64,000 bases of DNA from Pirellulaceae bacterium (GCA_023382975.1 JAHDXO010000025.1:1-64000), one strand, 5' to 3'; shown: positions 11,664 through 21,105, numbered from the stretch's first letter. The notes: generated by a model from the sequence alone, not told the origin. Made by a program: numbers and translations.

Positions 11664-13097
11664 TCACTGCACCGGTGCCATCAGGCGGGCGATGCGGACG
11701 GCCAATTTGAACCAGAACGACCGGTGTGTCAGATCTTCCGGTTTCGCCAATCGGCAGCGGGTGAAATCGTGCTCGAACATCGCGGCCACGTCCGACGCAA
11801 AACCCTCGTCGTCCACGATCACGGTGATCTCGAAGTTCAGCCGGAACGACCGATTGTCCAGGTTGGCGGTCCCCACGGCGGCCAGATCGCTGTCGATCAG
11901 CAGAACCTTGTGGTGCATGAAGCCGGGGCGGTAGCGGTAGATTTTGACGCCGGCCTGTTCGGCCTCGCTCAGGAACGAAAACGATGACAGATAAACCAGC
12001 ACGTGGTCAGGATTCTCGGGCAGCACGATCCGCACGTCGACACCGCGGAGAGCCGCCAATTGAAGTGCGACCATCACTTGGCGGTCCGGCACGAAGTACG
12101 GACTGGCGATCCACAACCGATGGTGGGCCGCATTGATGGCTTGGACGAAGAACAGATTGCAGGTTTCCAACTCATCGGCCGGTCCCGTGGCCAGCACCAG
12201 CACGTTCTGTGTCCCGTCCACCGCGGCGCTCGGATTCCAATCCAACGACGGGACTTCGTGCGTGGCCCAGTACCAGTCCTCCAGAAACGCCAGTTGGGCG
12301 ACGTGGACGGCGGGGCCTGCGATCCGTACGTGGGTGTCGCGCCATGGCCCGATGTTCGGGTCGCGTCCCAGATACTCGTCGCCAAAATTCAGGCCGCCGA
12401 CAAAGGCGATGCGCCCGTCGACCACAACGATCTTGCGGTGGTTGCGGAAGTTCAATTGGAACCGGTTCCGCGGTCCCTTGGTCGTGCGGAACGGCCGGAT
12501 CTGGACGCCACCCCGGGTCAACTCGCGTTCATAGCGGCGAGTCAGCGCGTAGCTGCCGATCTCGTCGTACAGGAAATACACGCGGACGCCTTCCGCCGCC
12601 TTGCGGATCAAACGCGCCTTCAGGTCCTGCCCGGCCCGGTCGTCCCGCACGATGTACGATTGCACCAGAACGTAGTCGCGAGCGGATTCGATCCCCGCGA
12701 AGATTGCGTCGAACGTGGCCTCGCCGTCGATCAGCAACTCGACCCGGTTGGAACGCAGGAAGGGCATCTTCGCCAGTTGTTCGAAGACTCGCCGATCGTC
12801 GTGCAGATCCTGCCGCACCAGACCGTCCTGATACGCTCGCCGCGCCGCTTCCTGCAAGACATGATAGATTTCCAGATCGCCTGACCGACGAGCCCGGACG
12901 TAACCCTGGAACTTGCTGCGTCCGAAGACCCAGTACAGCGGAACGGTCAGGAGCGGAAACGTGATCAGGGACAGCGCCCACGCGATCGCACCCTGGGAGG
13001 TACGAGCCTCCATCACCGCCTGGACCGCCGTCACAATCCCGACGATCTCCGCGACGGCAGCGACGATTCCAAAGAGGGTGGCGATGTCCGTTGCCAT
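11664..13097 (-). CDS. cls: Cardiolipin synthase (phospholipase D superfamily)
   Basis: This encodes a 477-residue membrane enzyme that condenses phosphatidylglycerol into cardiolipin. Two N-terminal membrane segments (about residues 8-30 and 36-58) are followed by two HKD catalytic motifs. The first, with HRKIVVVDG, is near residue 224. The second, with HHKVLLIDS, is near residue 405. Each keeps the HxKxxxxD pattern and the following GxxN, so both half-sites look intact. Length and layout match ClsA-type synthases. It lies upstream of the COG0523 gene on the same strand, with a 236-base gap that carries a separate promoter, so co-transcription is not required. Confidence 0.93.
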   Translation of the reverse strand: MATDIATLFGIVAAVAEIVGIVTAVQAVMEARTSQGAIAWALSLITFPLLTVPLYWVFGRSKFQGYVRARRSGDLEIYHVLQEAARRAYQDGLVRQDLHDDRRVFEQLAKMPFLRSNRVELLIDGEATFDAIFAGIESARDYVLVQSYIVRDDRAGQDLKARLIRKAAEGVRVYFLYDEIGSYALTRRYERELTRGGVQIRPFRTTKGPRNRFQLNFRNHRKIVVVDGRIAFVGGLNFGDEYLGRDPNIGPWRDTHVRIAGPAVHVAQLAFLEDWYWATHEVPSLDWNPSAAVDGTQNVLVLATGPADELETCNLFFVQAINAAHHRLWIASPYFVPDRQVMVALQLAALRGVDVRIVLPENPDHVLVYLSSFSFLSEAEQAGVKIYRYRPGFMHHKVLLIDSDLAAVGTANLDNRSFRLNFEITVIVDDEGFASDVAAMFEHDFTRCRLAKPEDLTHRSFWFKLAVRIARLMAPVQ

Positions 13098-13653
13098 GAG
13101 CAGGCTTCCCAGGGCAAAACGCTTGATCAGCGAGACTGTTGCAGCTTACAGGTTTACGGCCGGATGGGAATTCAGGTTCCGTTGCGGCACGGCGACCAAC
13201 CGACGTGTGGCCACGGCGAGAGCAAAATCCGCCGCACTGCCATTGTCAGGATAGATGTCAGGTCGAATTGCGTCAACGTCGAGAAGTTGCGCCGACGGCA
13301 GGGCCCTAATCGTTGCGCTGAATTCGTGGTGGTCTTCGCGCGGCGGTATCTTCGACTTGCCCAACAATCGCGATGACTGGGCCGCCGCGAATCGTCCTTC
13401 GGCTTGCACCTTTCAAACGGCGGCGGGCAAGCTCGCCTGCAGTCAATAGCCTACAGCCCACCGACCACTGACCACTGACCAATCGGTCATGCAGCCGGAC
13501 CGGTGCTGCGGGTATCGCGGGATCTGTCCTTTGTAGGGAATACCCCCTGCGTTTCGCGCGTAGGGTCCGCGGAGATTCCGGACAAGTAGCTTCGGGCCAT
13601 TGTCCGATGACCATCGACGGTCCTGAATTCCTTCGCTGGGGATATCCACTATC
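13098..13653. other. Intergenic region with a short tandem repeat
   Basis: No gene is supported in this 556-base stretch between divergent genes. A 7-base unit (GACCACT) repeats 2.7 times at 13463-13481. The same kind of CCACTGACC tract is frequent in planctomycete genomes as I recall, and this should be checked. An 87-codon frame on the minus strand (13146-13409) shows no recognisable domain and is left out. Confidence 0.45.
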
Positions 13654-14397
13654 ATGTTCACGCGAAAAGTCATGTTCCCCGTTCTCTTGGCGACGGCTGC
13701 GGGAGCCCCCTATCTGTTGATGGAGGAGGGCGGTATTTCGTCGCTCACCCAGCAAGTCACGGGCGTGTTTTCGGATTCGGATTCGACCGCGGGCGTTCCT
13801 CAGTCGCCTTACACGCCGGTCGGGCTGACTCGCGAAGTGCCCTCGGAATACGGGTACGGTGCAAGGGCTCAGCACCCGCAATTGGCAACGGCCGATTGGC
13901 TGGCCGGCCCTCCCGTGCGCGAGTTGAACGAAGTGATTCGCTTTGATATCCCGCCGTCCTGGGTGACCAGTCGCTGGCCGCGGGTCACGACCACGCTTTC
14001 CGAGACGGGCATGGAGGGGCTGCGCGTCCCCGTCGTCACCGGCACTCAGACCGACGATTTGGCCGGTTCGTTGACCTACTACTTCGATGCCCAGCACCGG
14101 GTGCAGCGACTGACGTTCGAAGGGTACACGGGCGACGACCGCCGCTTGGCGGCCTTGGTGATGCGAGATTTCGGGTTGCAGCGCGAGGCGTCGCTTCACG
14201 CGGGATTGTACGCCGCCTGGTGGAATGCGACTCCGACCAGTGTGCTGCGAGTCGCGCGTGCGCCCGTCATCAGTTCAGCGACGCCGCATGCCCAGCTTCA
14301 GGTTTTTCTGGAACTGAACCGTCCGGGGATGCGCTACGGACTCAGTCCTGTGGCCCACGACATTCTGCTGCGGGACCGGTCGTCGCAGCGTTGGTAG
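13654..14397 (+). CDS. Hypothetical exported protein, possibly DUF6690
   Basis: The 247-residue product has a hydrophobic N-terminal segment (about residues 6-22) that could be a signal or an anchor. No catalytic motif is visible. The central part (about 90-200) alternates beta-like segments and contains a YFDAQHRVQRLTFEG stretch, reminiscent of a small substrate-binding fold. It resembles a protein conserved in planctomycetes (possibly DUF6690), a recollection rather than a search result. Its 3' end overlaps the convergent dusB gene by 56 bases. No function is assigned. Confidence 0.65.
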   Translation: MFTRKVMFPVLLATAAGAPYLLMEEGGISSLTQQVTGVFSDSDSTAGVPQSPYTPVGLTREVPSEYGYGARAQHPQLATADWLAGPPVRELNEVIRFDIPPSWVTSRWPRVTTTLSETGMEGLRVPVVTGTQTDDLAGSLTYYFDAQHRVQRLTFEGYTGDDRRLAALVMRDFGLQREASLHAGLYAAWWNATPTSVLRVARAPVISSATPHAQLQVFLELNRPGMRYGLSPVAHDILLRDRSSQRW

Positions 14398-15382
14398 GAT
14401 CGCGGGGAAAGCACTCCATCACCACTTGATGGAATTCCTCGGGCGAACGGACGTGAGCCACCAGCCCGCGGAAATGCCGGGCGCCCGGCCGTCCTTGGGC
14501 GTAGCAGCAGGCGTACTTCCGCATCAGCACCGTGCCCCGCTGGCTGCCGAACCGCTCGACGATGTGCCCGTAGTGTTGCAGCAAAACGTCCCGTTGTTGG
14601 TCGGCGGACGGATCGGGCGGAACGGGCTCACCGCGCAGCGCCGACTGGATCTGACGGAACAGCCAAGGACGCCCCAAGGCGGCGCGTGCGATCATGACGC
14701 CGTCCACGGGGTAGCGACGGAAGGCTTGCACGACTTTCTCGGCGGAATCCAAGTCTCCGTTACCGATCAGCGGGATGCGCCGCAGCACCGACTTCAACTC
14801 GGCGATCCTGTCCCAGTCTGCCTCGCCGCGGAAGAAATCCTGCGCGGTGCGGCCGTGAACCGTCAGCGCCGCGGCCCCCGCCTGCTCGACCGCCTCGGCC
14901 ACGCGCGCGGCGGTGATCTGCTCCGGCTTGCACCCCAACCGGATCTTGGCGGTGACCGGCACGGGCGCACAGGCCTGGACGACCCGGGCGACGATCGCCC
15001 CGATCCGGTCCGGATCCCGCAACAGGTACGATCCGCTATGAGCCTTGTCGGTAACGCGCGGCACCGGGCAGCCAAAGTTGATGTCGACGACACTCACACG
15101 GTACTCGTGCGCCAACCGCTCGCCCGTCCGCGCCAAGACCTCCGGATCGTTGTCCCAAATCTGGACGGCCAATGGACGAGGTTCCTCGCGCACCCCCCAC
15201 AAACGATCCGGGTGTTCGGCTTCGTGCTCGTCCTTCCACACGAAACTGCGCGCGCTGATCATCTCCGTCGCTTGTAGTCCTGCCCCGCCGAACTGTCGCA
15301 CTAAATGCCGGAAAGCGTAATTCGTGAAGCCCGCCATCGGCGCTTGCAAGACGGGCGGATCGATCCGCAAGGGACCGATCAT
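14342..15382 (-). CDS. dusB: tRNA-dihydrouridine synthase (DusB type)
   Basis: The flavoenzyme reduces specific uridines in tRNA to dihydrouridine. The 346-residue product begins at the expected FMN-barrel opening (IGPLRIDPPVLQAPMAG), has the conserved TEMIS segment, and has NFGCPVPRV containing the catalytic Cys near residue 105. It also has VTAKIRLG and GNGDL segments of the FMN site. The start at 15382 is chosen by alignment to the family. The frame stays open to 15541 and beyond, but that extra part is mostly a dispersed palindromic repeat (15418-15498). It follows a membrane-protein gene on the same strand and overlaps the next gene tail to tail. Confidence 0.9.
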   Translation of the reverse strand: MIGPLRIDPPVLQAPMAGFTNYAFRHLVRQFGGAGLQATEMISARSFVWKDEHEAEHPDRLWGVREEPRPLAVQIWDNDPEVLARTGERLAHEYRVSVVDINFGCPVPRVTDKAHSGSYLLRDPDRIGAIVARVVQACAPVPVTAKIRLGCKPEQITAARVAEAVEQAGAAALTVHGRTAQDFFRGEADWDRIAELKSVLRRIPLIGNGDLDSAEKVVQAFRRYPVDGVMIARAALGRPWLFRQIQSALRGEPVPPDPSADQQRDVLLQHYGHIVERFGSQRGTVLMRKYACCYAQGRPGARHFRGLVAHVRSPEEFHQVVMECFPRDPTNAATTGPAAECRGPQD

Positions 15383-15417
15383 CAGGGGCGGCGCGAACGG
15401 GCGGGCGCGCCAGAAAG

Positions 15418-15498
15418 AAACGGGGACTGGCTCCGAACAAACACCGGATAAACACGGAGAATTCGGCGGATTGCGAGGTGCCTGTCCCAATTTTTCCA
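15418..15498. repeat. GGGACWGGC-type palindromic repeat upstream of dusB
   Basis: A left arm with AAACGGGGACTGGC (15418-15431) and a right arm with GCCTGTCCCAATTTTT (15480-15495) form an imperfect inverted repeat around a loop of about 48 bases. The same arm consensus occurs at 43590-43668. The translated frame reads through it without stops. Confidence 0.65.
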
Positions 15499-15548
15499 CA
15501 GCCTCGGCACGATTCGGAACGGGAGGAACAACGTCGGACATTCGCCCG

Positions 15549-16025
15549 TCAGTCGAGTTGCCGCCAAGTGCTGCGCGGGCCTCCGACAATCAAGAGCACG
15601 AACAAAATGACCACGGCTCCGGCAATCGTGCTGCCGGACACCATGACGACTTGGTGCGGATCGACTTCACTCGGATCAATGGGCACATGCGCTGGCAACG
15701 CGCGGTACAGGATCACGTGCAACCCGCACATCACCCCGCTGGTCAATAACAAGGCGTAAAACGCCCATTTCTTCCAGCGCAGCAACGCAATCGCCCAGAC
15801 AATGTTCAACGCCGCGAAGATCGTAACGGCTGGAAAAAACCAACCTGGAGCGTTTGGGAACTGCCCCTGCAGTTCGCGGTTGCTGTCCGGATTGGTCAGC
15901 GCAGCGATGTTCACCGAGACGCTGAAGCTGTACAGCACGATGAGAACCGCCAAGAACACCGTCACTGCGAGACTCCGCGACCGCTGACGACGTCCGTCCG
16001 GGAACGCATCGTGCATCGGCATCAT
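15549..16025 (-). CDS. Hypothetical four-helix membrane protein
   Basis: The 158-residue product has four predicted membrane segments (near residues 22-42, 62-82, 88-110 and 128-150) and no recognised motif. The start at 16025 (or the adjacent ATG at 16022) was preferred because the hydrophilic region further upstream (to 16112) adds no conserved character. No strong ribosome binding site is visible. It ends just before the dusB repeat region and probably shares its transcript. Function is unknown. Confidence 0.6.
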   Translation of the reverse strand: MMPMHDAFPDGRRQRSRSLAVTVFLAVLIVLYSFSVSVNIAALTNPDSNRELQGQFPNAPGWFFPAVTIFAALNIVWAIALLRWKKWAFYALLLTSGVMCGLHVILYRALPAHVPIDPSEVDPHQVVMVSGSTIAGAVVILFVLLIVGGPRSTWRQLD

Positions 16026-16214
16026 GTCCCGTTCGGATTCTTGGTTCACGATTCTCTTCGCCTCGACATGCGGTGTAGTATCCGACGAGATGGCACGCCT
16101 TCGTCCTGTCACTTCGGACGACCAAGCTTCTTAGACTATTCACTCGCAACCGGGAAATCCAGTCGCCCCGGACGGAAGCCGGCGATTTTTTCCGGATCGA
16201 CCGGTCTTGTCGGG

Positions 16215-17210
16215 CTATTCGGCCACGGCGATTCGAGAAGAACCGGCCGATGGTCGTCGTGGCTCCAGTTCGAAACCCCGCACCAGCCCTTGAACGTAGC
16301 GAAGGTCGGTACTCCGCAATTTGGCCTGCAAGTGCTCCAGTCGAAGTCGGTCCTGGAGCGAATTCAGACCGCTGCCGTACGTCAGCTTAACCAGCTTATC
16401 CATTTGAACTAGCCGTGCTTCGCAAGATTGGCGACGGAATTCGGCCAGGCGGAGTTCCGCTTCGATCGTGGCCAACGATTTGTTTCGAGCCGCTGCAACG
16501 TCCGACACGAACAGACTGCCTGGTATGGCGGCCTTGCCGTCCGCTGCCGAGACCAATTGCTCCCGCTCCAAACGCAGAGATTCCAGCTCCTGTTCAGCTT
16601 CCTGCGTGCCATCCCGCAGAGTGGCAAGTACATGAGAAAACGAGGAACGCGGCGAAAACGATCGAACCGGCCCTCCAACCGTTACGGGGTTGTAGGTCTC
16701 GATGCCGGGCCAGATGTCGGTCGGAAAGAACCCGAGCGTTTCGGGGGACGCATACGCATTCAGTTCGGCAAGTTGTGCCTGCCTGCGGCGGAAGGAATCC
16801 AGTCTCGCTTCGGTCACCGCAATCCGGCTGTCGATATCCCTCAAGCGAGCCGGTATCTCGACCTCGGCGACCCACCGCCGAATGACTGCGTCGTCTGGCT
16901 TGCCATCATCTCGCGGTTTTGCATCGCGTTGCCCCATGCTGGGCGTGTGGGCGACGAACTGGTTTGGATTGGCGGGGGCGTTCTGCGACGCCACAGCAGT
17001 CACTCGCGGCGCAATCTTGCTGTCGTGTTGAACGACTGGACCAAGGCGAACGGCCCAGGTCGCAGAGCCAGCCTGGCTTGCTGCCGGCCGGTTGGCAGTT
17101 GGATTGGGTTCGTCGGCAGATCGCGAACCTGCGTCTGCACCCTTGGCACTCTGGACTTGGGCGAGAATGCTGATCGTCAGGAAGACAGCGGGAAAAATTG
17201 TTCTCGGCAT
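16215..17210 (-). CDS. Hypothetical exported coiled-coil protein
   Basis: The 331-residue product starts with a signal peptide (residues 1-25, ending AKGAD) and continues with a low-complexity Ala/Pro-rich stretch. Two predicted coiled-coil regions lie at about residues 115-145 and 195-290. A GGAG lies about 8 bases before the ATG. No enzymatic motif is seen, so a structural or periplasmic adaptor-type role is possible but not shown. It is separated by about 170 bases from the sulfatase-like gene upstream on the same strand. Confidence 0.6.
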   Translation of the reverse strand: MPRTIFPAVFLTISILAQVQSAKGADAGSRSADEPNPTANRPAASQAGSATWAVRLGPVVQHDSKIAPRVTAVASQNAPANPNQFVAHTPSMGQRDAKPRDDGKPDDAVIRRWVAEVEIPARLRDIDSRIAVTEARLDSFRRRQAQLAELNAYASPETLGFFPTDIWPGIETYNPVTVGGPVRSFSPRSSFSHVLATLRDGTQEAEQELESLRLEREQLVSAADGKAAIPGSLFVSDVAAARNKSLATIEAELRLAEFRRQSCEARLVQMDKLVKLTYGSGLNSLQDRLRLEHLQAKLRSTDLRYVQGLVRGFELEPRRPSAGSSRIAVAE

Positions 17211-17383
17211 CTGGGGTTCTCCGGGGCGACCTCCCCTTGGTACACAATTAGGCTGTAGTGCGTATCGGGAGAATTCTCTCAGATATGCAGCTTATCTGCA
17301 TCGTAACGATTGCGAAGTTTGCATAGTCTGGTGAATCAGTGACCGGCGTGGGGCCATTGATGTCATCGGGTACGCCCGACACT

Positions 17384-19006
17384 TCATTGCCCACGAATAA
17401 ACTGGGCCACGACTTCTGGCTTTTCCCGAGCGACGTTACGGGATTCAGTCGGATCCTGGCTCAAGTCGAAAAGTTCAACTTCCTCGAGCTGCATCTTGCC
17501 CGGGGGACGCACCACCTTCCAATTGTCCCGCCGAACCGCCTGCCCGAAACCTGGGACATGCATCTCCCAATACAGCATGTCCTTGCGAGGCAAGTCTTTT
17601 CCGCCGCGCAGGACGGGCAGCAGCGAAATGCCGTCCAGCGGTGCGGGACGTCGACTTGCAGCGGCGATATCGGCGCAGGTGGGTAACAGATCCCAAAACG
17701 CAGCCGGCGCATCGCATACCGCTTTCGCCGCCACGCGACCCGGCCAGCGAACGATCATTGGCACACGCAAGCCACCTTCGTACAGTTCGCCCGCGCGGCC
17801 TCGCAAGCCGCCGGTGCTGGCCAGTCGGTCCTGACTCGATGCTTCCAACGCGGGCGGTCCGTTGCTACTGGTCACGACAACGACCGTGTGCCGATCCAAC
17901 CCTCGGGCTTCGAGCGTCTGAAGGATCCGCCCCAGGTCGCGATCCAATTTGCCGACGGTCGCGGCGTGTGTCTGTTCGCGTTCCGACCAAGCCGAAGTCG
18001 CGTCGAACTCGATCTCCAGGCCATCGGTCTCTCCGGGCAGCGGATAGCTGGCCACCAACAGAAATGGTCGTTCTCGTTGACCTTTTTCAAGGTAGGACAC
18101 AATCTCGTCGGTGAAGAAATCCTGGGCCAGTATCGTCTTTTGCCCACCTGCGTTGGCGCGCAAGCGGATTTCCGCACCGTCGCTCCACAACGAACCTGGG
18201 AACGCTACCGCAGCTTCGTCGCCGAGCGACCCCAGCCAGCGATCGAAACCGTGCAGATGCGGCATGTCCTTTCGCGATTGCTCGGTCAACCGCCAACCTC
18301 CGACGAACACGGTCTCGTAGCCGGCTTGCCACAATACCTCGCCCAACGTGATACGCTCGCTGGCCAGAGTGTATGAAGTGCGGTTCCCTTGCCGGGCGCG
18401 TGACGTATCGCAGCCGGTCATCAAGCTCCATTGGCTTGCCGCCGACGATACTCCACCAGCATAGAACTGGGTGAATCGCATCCCCGCAGCGGCCAGAGCA
18501 TCCAGATGCGGCGTCTCGAACCACGCTTGTCCATAGGCCCCGACATCGCCGTAACCCAGACGGTCGGCGACCACGATTAAGATATTCGGAGACCGCTGAG
18601 GAGGTCCGGGAATCTGCCGGTTCAGGTCGCGAAGCGCCCGCCGGTTCTCAGCTTTCACCTCGCTGAGGATCGAATCAGCCTGCAACAAACCCTGCTGCAA
18701 CTCGCTGTCGTCCTCGATCAATGGCGATGCGCCTAGCAAATTGCGGAAGCCGCGGATCAAGGGATTGCTCGCGTCACCGCCGGGCCCTTCGTCGGTTCCG
18801 ACGGGCGGTGCCGCATCGTCGGTGAGTGCAGGCGGCTTCTTGCCATTCGAATCGGTCGAAGCGTCGGGTTCGCGAGCTGCTGCCCCACCCCCATCGACGA
18901 CAGGAGTTCCGCCACCGGAGCAGCCGGCCAGGGCCAAAGCGCAGAACAACACTGCGGCCGATCGGAGAAGCTGACCTCGGAAATTTCGGAAACGATGAAC
19001 AACCAT
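17384..19006 (-). CDS. Degenerate (probably non-catalytic) lipoprotein sulfatase
   Basis: The 540-residue product has a lipobox (ALAGC, C29) and a linker. From about residue 138 it has a sulfatase fold beginning with PNILIVVADRLGYGD. Almost every catalytic position has changed. The metal pair DD is D148-R149. The formylglycine site reads S188-A-A-S-Q192, with Gln replacing the invariant Arg. GKWHLG has become GGWRL (G237, R239). TSDNG is TSSNG (S381). Structural landmarks such as LHGFDRWLG and LMTG remain. It is full length with no frameshift, so selection appears to keep it as a binding or scaffold protein. It lies 126 bases downstream of the PduT-like gene on the same strand. Confidence 0.82.
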   Translation of the reverse strand: MVVHRFRNFRGQLLRSAAVLFCALALAGCSGGGTPVVDGGGAAAREPDASTDSNGKKPPALTDDAAPPVGTDEGPGGDASNPLIRGFRNLLGASPLIEDDSELQQGLLQADSILSEVKAENRRALRDLNRQIPGPPQRSPNILIVVADRLGYGDVGAYGQAWFETPHLDALAAAGMRFTQFYAGGVSSAASQWSLMTGCDTSRARQGNRTSYTLASERITLGEVLWQAGYETVFVGGWRLTEQSRKDMPHLHGFDRWLGSLGDEAAVAFPGSLWSDGAEIRLRANAGGQKTILAQDFFTDEIVSYLEKGQRERPFLLVASYPLPGETDGLEIEFDATSAWSEREQTHAATVGKLDRDLGRILQTLEARGLDRHTVVVVTSSNGPPALEASSQDRLASTGGLRGRAGELYEGGLRVPMIVRWPGRVAAKAVCDAPAAFWDLLPTCADIAAASRRPAPLDGISLLPVLRGGKDLPRKDMLYWEMHVPGFGQAVRRDNWKVVRPPGKMQLEEVELFDLSQDPTESRNVAREKPEVVAQFIRGQ

Positions 19007-19132
19007 AGCCTACATCCTAGTGGAAATGGGAGGGCTAGGCAAGAAAAAGAGCGACGTTACAAGAATAATCGCGTCCCGGGCCGCGTCGTCGTCTCACTTT
19101 TCGAGGCTCGTTCCGCGTTGGCGAACCTCAGA

Positions 19133-19687
19133 TTAGACGAATTCCTGAACGATTTCGGGGCGGGGACGCGGGATGACCACTTTTTCCACCAGCAAGCCGC
19201 GGCGTTCGATCACGCGGCTGCCAATCTCCACCGCTTCGGTGACCGAGGCCACATCGCCGGTCAACGAAACCCAGCCCTTGCCACCGATGGCCATCGCCAG
19301 ATGAATGGTGATCAATTGCACCGGAGTGGCTTTGACGGCAGCGTCTGCCGCCTCGATGACGGACGCCACGCTAAACGCCTCGATCACGCCTAACGCTTCC
19401 AACTTCGGCAGATGCGCTACGCCGCTGAGCGCCGGAAACACGGCGGGATGAACATTCGGGATTACGAAATGGTCGACCACCGTATGGGCTCCGGCTGCCA
19501 ATCCTGCTTCGATGCTGGCATTGACCGCGTCGACATCGCCGCCGATCAGAACCATGTACTTGCCGGGGCAGATCGTGCGATTGACGATGATCTTGACATT
19601 GGCGGTCTTCAGAACCGTGTCCGCGATCTCGAACCCTTTGGCGATGCTGGAGGTTTCAACGATGCCGATTGCACTGCCGTTTTTCAT
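19133..19687 (-). CDS. Tandem BMC-domain shell protein (PduT-like)
   Basis: This encodes a 184-residue protein with two bacterial-microcompartment (BMC) domains in tandem (about 5-85 and 95-180), the length of PduT. PduT forms trimers in microcompartment shells and carries a [4Fe-4S] cluster at the pore, held by a Cys in the KTICPGK context. Here C40 sits in RTICPGK, so the cluster site is conserved. The gene lies directly downstream of a PduS-like gene (65-base gap), the same partner arrangement as in propanediol microcompartments. No other shell protein or signature enzyme is in the window. Confidence 0.9.
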   Translation of the reverse strand: MKNGSAIGIVETSSIAKGFEIADTVLKTANVKIIVNRTICPGKYMVLIGGDVDAVNASIEAGLAAGAHTVVDHFVIPNVHPAVFPALSGVAHLPKLEALGVIEAFSVASVIEAADAAVKATPVQLITIHLAMAIGGKGWVSLTGDVASVTEAVEIGSRVIERRGLLVEKVVIPRPRPEIVQEFV

Positions 19688-19752
19688 CGTGTTGCCGTTT
19701 GTCTTGCGAGGGGTGGGTAAAGGAAACGAATGGTTCGGAAGTCCGGTTGAGT

Positions 19753-21105
19753 CTAAGCCGTGATCTCGATCGTGCGCGGCCCGACTGCTGTGACGCGTCC
19801 ATCGATGCTGGCATGGACGGGGCAGCCGAGTTGCTGATCGCCAACCGTCGCGATCAAGTCCCCGCGCCGGACTCGATCACCTTGGCCGACAACGGGCTCG
19901 GCCGGCGCGCCGATATGGGAATTCAACGGGATCGTGACGCGGTTCGGCTGCCAGTTTTCGAACCGCTTGAACTTGGCCTTACGGTCGTAGGGCCTAAGTC
20001 CCAGACGCGTGATCAAGGTCGGGATCGGAATCTCGCGTCCCTTGCGGGCTGGATGCGGATCACGGAAGAGGACTTCCAATTCGGCCTCCGTCCGACCAAG
20101 CTTGTTTTCGCGAAGGATCTTCTTCGCATCGACGCAGATGTTCTTTGGGTCGAGCGACTCGGGACAGGCGATGAAGGAACAGACGTTGCATTCGCAGCAG
20201 TACTGGGCCCACAGACTGCCGCGCTGCTTCGCTTCGCCAGTCATCAGCAGGGTACGCATGACCTTATGCGGCTCGATCGGATACCCCATGATGTAGCGGG
20301 GACACAGTTCCGTGCAGAGCGAACATTGGTCGCACTGTCCGTGACCAATCCGCGTGTAGGTTTCCCGGCTCTGCGATTTTCGCATGGCCAAGTAGTGATT
20401 TCGAGGCAGCGGGATGATGCCGCCCATGTTCTTCGCCACGGGGAGCATTGGATCGGTCGTGACGCCGCCCATCATCAGGCCGCCCGTCAGGATCACGGGG
20501 TCGTCCACTTCGCAGCCCCCGGCCAGCTTCAGGCAGTCCGCGATCGAAGTTCCGATCGGAACGATCGTGGTAACCGGTTCGCGCACTGCACCGCAAATCG
20601 TCACGTACTTGTCCGTCACCGGTCGGCCGGCCAGCGCATGCGCGATGTTGATGATCGTCTCGACATTGTCCACCACCGCCCCGACCTGCAGCGGAAGCCC
20701 GCCGGGAGGAATCAGACGGCCCGTGATCTCAAAAACCAGGATGTACTCGTCGCCGGCTGGATAGACGTCCGGGTAGACGAGCGTCTCGAAACCATGCGAG
20801 GCCAAGTCGCCCTGGAATCGATCGATCACGTCAGCGTTCTTCTTCTTCACCGCGACCGTCACGGTGCCGGCACCGGTTAAATCCCGCATGATCTCCAAGC
20901 CGCGGAAAAACGCTTCCTGGTCCTGTAGCATGGATTCCCGGTCTTTTTGAAGCAACGGTTCGCATTCGGCGCCGTTGGCGATCACGTGCTCGACCTGGGC
21001 ATCCAGCTTCTTGTAGGTCGGAAAACCAGCGCCACCGGCACCGATTACTCCTGCGTTCCTAATCTGTCGTAAGATGTCTCGCTTACTAGCGTTGGTTGCT
21101 GACAT
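19753..21105 (-). CDS. PduS-like Fe-S flavoprotein (cobalamin reductase homologue)
   Basis: The 450-residue product matches PduS in length and plan. An RnfC-like N-terminal Rossmann region has GAGGAGFP at residues 20-27 and NGAECEPLL following. An SLBB region comes next, then two ferredoxin-type [4Fe-4S] motifs, CxxCxxCxxxCP near residue 262 and CxxCxxCxxxxCP near 310. A barrel-sandwich hairpin closes the C-terminus. PduS passes electrons from NADH to cobalamin or, through PduT, across the shell. The start at 21105 gives the canonical N-terminus, and a frame to 21153 adds 16 unconserved residues. A promoter-like sequence lies at 21261-21289. The next gene is the PduT-like shell protein. Confidence 0.9.
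   Translation of the reverse strand: MSATNASKRDILRQIRNAGVIGAGGAGFPTYKKLDAQVEHVIANGAECEPLLQKDRESMLQDQEAFFRGLEIMRDLTGAGTVTVAVKKKNADVIDRFQGDLASHGFETLVYPDVYPAGDEYILVFEITGRLIPPGGLPLQVGAVVDNVETIINIAHALAGRPVTDKYVTICGAVREPVTTIVPIGTSIADCLKLAGGCEVDDPVILTGGLMMGGVTTDPMLPVAKNMGGIIPLPRNHYLAMRKSQSRETYTRIGHGQCDQCSLCTELCPRYIMGYPIEPHKVMRTLLMTGEAKQRGSLWAQYCCECNVCSFIACPESLDPKNICVDAKKILRENKLGRTEAELEVLFRDPHPARKGREIPIPTLITRLGLRPYDRKAKFKRFENWQPNRVTIPLNSHIGAPAEPVVGQGDRVRRGDLIATVGDQQLGCPVHASIDGRVTAVGPRTIEITA

Noticed and set aside
13146-13409. An 87-codon frame on the minus strand upstream of cls
   Set aside because: No domain, no ribosome binding site and no conserved neighbour relation could be seen.
13463-13481. 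Possible CRISPR-like repeat
   Set aside because: The 7-base unit repeats less than three times without spacers, so it is a simple tandem repeat.
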